From: Lachnospiraceae bacterium
Lineage (GTDB): Bacteria; Bacillota; Clostridia; Lachnospirales; Lachnospiraceae
Length of the DNA stretch: 64,000 bases
Assembly (NCBI GenBank): GCA_017614155.1
Contig: JAGACK010000017.1
Coordinates: forward strand, 157,706-221,705
Direction: 5' to 3'
Position 1 is the stretch's first letter, and the number at the start of each line of letters is the position of its first letter. The translations under genes were made by a program, and so were the position numbers. Shown here one piece after another: positions 62,695-64,000 of this stretch. The notes below the pieces were generated by a model. That model saw only the letters and a list, made by a program, of their open reading frames with translations, had not been told where the DNA came from and did no database searches.

Positions 62695-63361
62695 TTTGAA
62701 CGCTCTCCATCTGTTTTTCTTTTTCCCTCAAAAGATTTTCTCTTTCCTGAAGGCTTTCTTCCCATTCTGCGTACTGATTTTCAATAACTGTCCTGTAATT
62801 GAGTATATTCGGGTTGTCCGAATTCAGCGCTATGGCAAACAGCGCAATGATGACTGCAACCAGAAAGATATTGACGATCACCGAGATCCTGTACCCGTTT
62901 CTCATCCTCTTTAACTCTGCCTTGACATTAGGCGCAGCAGGGGGTCTCATCGATGCCCTTGCCTCATTCCTTGCCCTCTGGGTAAAAAGCGAATCCGTAT
63001 TGATCGTATAGATCCTGTCCCTGTCCATTCCCGGAGCCTGTGTCAGAAAAGACCTGATCTCGAAAAGAAACTCATGGCCCGTAGGAGTGACAAAGAGCTT
63101 GTTTTCGATCATCTTGTTGTATATCGCAAGAACCTCCTCCGGGTTATTGTAATTCATGCGGCTTTTGATATACATGATCTTTTTCAGTTCTTCCCTTGCT
63201 GCCGCAGCATCATGGATCGAAGCATACCTGACTCCCTGTACGATCAGCTGTGACGCGTTCGCCTTTAATACTTCGTCATCGTTTTCTCCGACCTGTCTGG
63301 CCGTATCGCTGCTCTTTGAGGATGCTTTGTTTTCGGCCTTAATTTTTTCCTGTACTTCCAA
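62681..63361 (-). CDS. membrane protein of unknown function, single TM helix
   Basis: About 226 residues. The N-terminal part is charged and low in complexity ([15 protein letters not shown]). A helical middle ([20 protein letters not shown]) leads to a membrane helix ([21 protein letters not shown]) near 75% of the length and a coiled-coil-like tail ([20 protein letters not shown]). The start is unsure: the frame is open to a TTG at 63403, within dut; the TTG at 63361 has AGGGG at 5 nt and a shorter overlap, and I prefer it. Its 3' end overlaps the response regulator start, so it may modulate that regulator. I do not recognise the family. Confidence 0.65.
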   Translation of the reverse strand: MEVQEKIKAENKASSKSSDTARQVGENDDEVLKANASQLIVQGVRYASIHDAAAAREELKKIMYIKSRMNYNNPEEVLAIYNKMIENKLFVTPTGHEFLFEIRSFLTQAPGMDRDRIYTINTDSLFTQRARNEARASMRPPAAPNVKAELKRMRNGYRISVIVNIFLVAVIIALFAIALNSDNPNILNYRTVIENQYAEWEESLQERENLLREKEKQMESVQNGED

Positions 63362-63770
63362 AACCGCCCCTGTCCTTTCCTTCAAGCCTGTCAGTTTCTT
63401 CAAATTCTATGACCGGCTGATGCTCATATATCCTGAACTGGCATATCCTGTCATTCAGGCTGATCTTTGTATCCCTCATAGCCAGGACCGGCATGTACCA
63501 CTGATCATTATCCCCGCAGTATGTTTCATCAATGATACCGCAGCTGTTTGTCTGTATTATACCGAAATTCTTGAAGGTGCTGCTTCTCGGTACGACATGT
63601 GCCTCAAAGCCTGCCGGAAGCTCTATAGCCACGCCGAGCGGTATGAGTTTGAACTCGCCCTGCTTCAGGCTGATATCCTCAGCGCAGCGAAGGTCGATCC
63701 AGTCGGATTTCCCCTCGATATATTCAAGCTTATCAATCTTATCTGTGAAATACTTTATCTTTATCTTCAT
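63339..63770 (-). CDS. dut: dUTP diphosphatase
   Basis: A 143-residue trimeric dUTPase, which hydrolyses dUTP to dUMP and keeps uracil out of DNA. The five motifs are seen in order: [58 protein letters not shown] and [19 protein letters not shown] precedes the ATG. It is the first gene of the leftward dut-membrane protein-response regulator group. Confidence 0.96.
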   Translation of the reverse strand: MKIKIKYFTDKIDKLEYIEGKSDWIDLRCAEDISLKQGEFKLIPLGVAIELPAGFEAHVVPRSSTFKNFGIIQTNSCGIIDETYCGDNDQWYMPVLAMRDTKISLNDRICQFRIYEHQPVIEFEETDRLEGKDRGGFGSTGKN

Positions 63771-63800
63771 GCTTTAAATCCCTCCTTAAACATCCTTATA

Positions 63801-63830
63801 ATAATACCATTCTCAAACACTATTGTTCAA
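63801..63830 (-). promoter_or_regulatory. promoter of the dut group
   Basis: On the minus strand TTGAAC (63830-63825) and TATTAT (63806-63801) are 18 bp apart, about 30 bp upstream of the dut start. Confidence 0.6.
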
Positions 63831-63842
63831 CCATCAGAGGGA

Positions 63843-64000
63843 GACAAAAGGACCGTCCCCACTGTGGTCAACTTAAGGCTGAAAGTCAGATAAATACTGG
63901 CTTTCAAGCCTTTTTATTTTGCTTAAAAATACCAAAAATTTCATAAAAAACACTTGACATAGGTCTCCAAAAATGCGGCCGCTTCGCGGCCCTTGTTAAC
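63843..64000. repeat. REP-like copy and hairpins at right edge
   Basis: The last 160 bp hold no gene. GACAAAAGGACCGTCCCC (63843-63860) is a diverged REP-like core. AAGGCTGAAAG (63875-63885) pairs with CTTTCAAGCCTT (63901-63912), one-base bulge, followed by TTTATTTTG, so it reads as a rightward terminator although no rightward gene is nearby. GGCCGC and GCGGCC (63977-63991) make a short GC hairpin at the edge. Confidence 0.5.

Noticed and set aside
63875-63921. rightward terminator as evidence for a rightward gene at the right edge
   Set aside because: No rightward coding frame with a ribosome site precedes it; it may be part of a repeat element.
63954-63959. TTGACA as a promoter at the right edge
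   Set aside because: No -10-like hexamer is found 16-18 bp downstream.

Overview
The window looks like a chromosome segment of an anaerobic, low-to-mid GC Firmicute, most likely a member of the Lachnospiraceae (Butyrivibrio-like). This is inferred from AGGAGG ribosome sites, a gap-pgk-tpiA cluster, [FeFe]-hydrogenase-type proteins, an NHLM-type peptide exporter, and many c-di-GMP and MCP signalling proteins. I see no rRNA, tRNA, CRISPR array or intact insertion sequence.

Layout. 1-14.1 kb: one long leftward gene train. It runs from a very large hybrid sensor kinase (propeller, histidine kinase, receiver, Hpt) and an HD-GYP phosphodiesterase that share a related membrane domain, through an acyl-CoA synthetase, a CDF metal exporter and a small unknown protein, to methylthioadenosine salvage genes (PNP, mtnA, mtaD) and a MutS-like membrane protein cut by the left edge. 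14.2-17.6 kb: glycolytic gap-pgk-tpiA with a promoter, an intercistronic terminator-like hairpin and a final terminator. 17.7-24.2 kb: a PTS IIC-like permease, then a leftward sodium symporter-MBOAT-SGNH-ACP-O-antigen-ligase-like cluster probably for polysaccharide acylation. 24.4-31.5 kb: GH43 glycosidase, PHP phosphatase, AraC regulator, mnmA, lipid kinase, larC and larB. 31.5-36.1 kb: a sugar-binding-domain diguanylate cyclase and a Zn/Cd efflux operon (HMA protein, P1B ATPase, ArsR) with a clear promoter and palindromic operator. 36.1-46 kb: an MCP; a tight pfkB-GGDEF-kinase-lipoprotein-metA train; fumC and malic enzyme.

46-58.3 kb is the most unusual part: an MscS channel carrying two predicted extracellular modules, followed by a locus with two NHLM-type ABC proteins (one with a C39 peptidase), an HlyD-like adaptor, and an iron-hydrogenase-like/GGDEF/EAL fusion. 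Divergent from these is a 62-residue double-glycine precursor peptide with its own terminator. No peptide-modifying enzyme is present. I read this as a peptide secretion system possibly tied to redox sensing and c-di-GMP breakdown.

58.2-64 kb: a truncated and a complete DUF4143-type ATPase, a 33-bp tandem repeat, REP-like GACGGTTCTT elements, a secreted C69 dipeptidase, an OmpR-type response regulator, a membrane protein and dut.

Cyclic-di-GMP proteins recur: an HD-GYP, two diguanylate cyclases of different architecture, and an EAL protein with a degenerate GGDEF motif. The sensor kinase at 39.7 kb and the response regulator at 62 kb each lack an adjacent partner.
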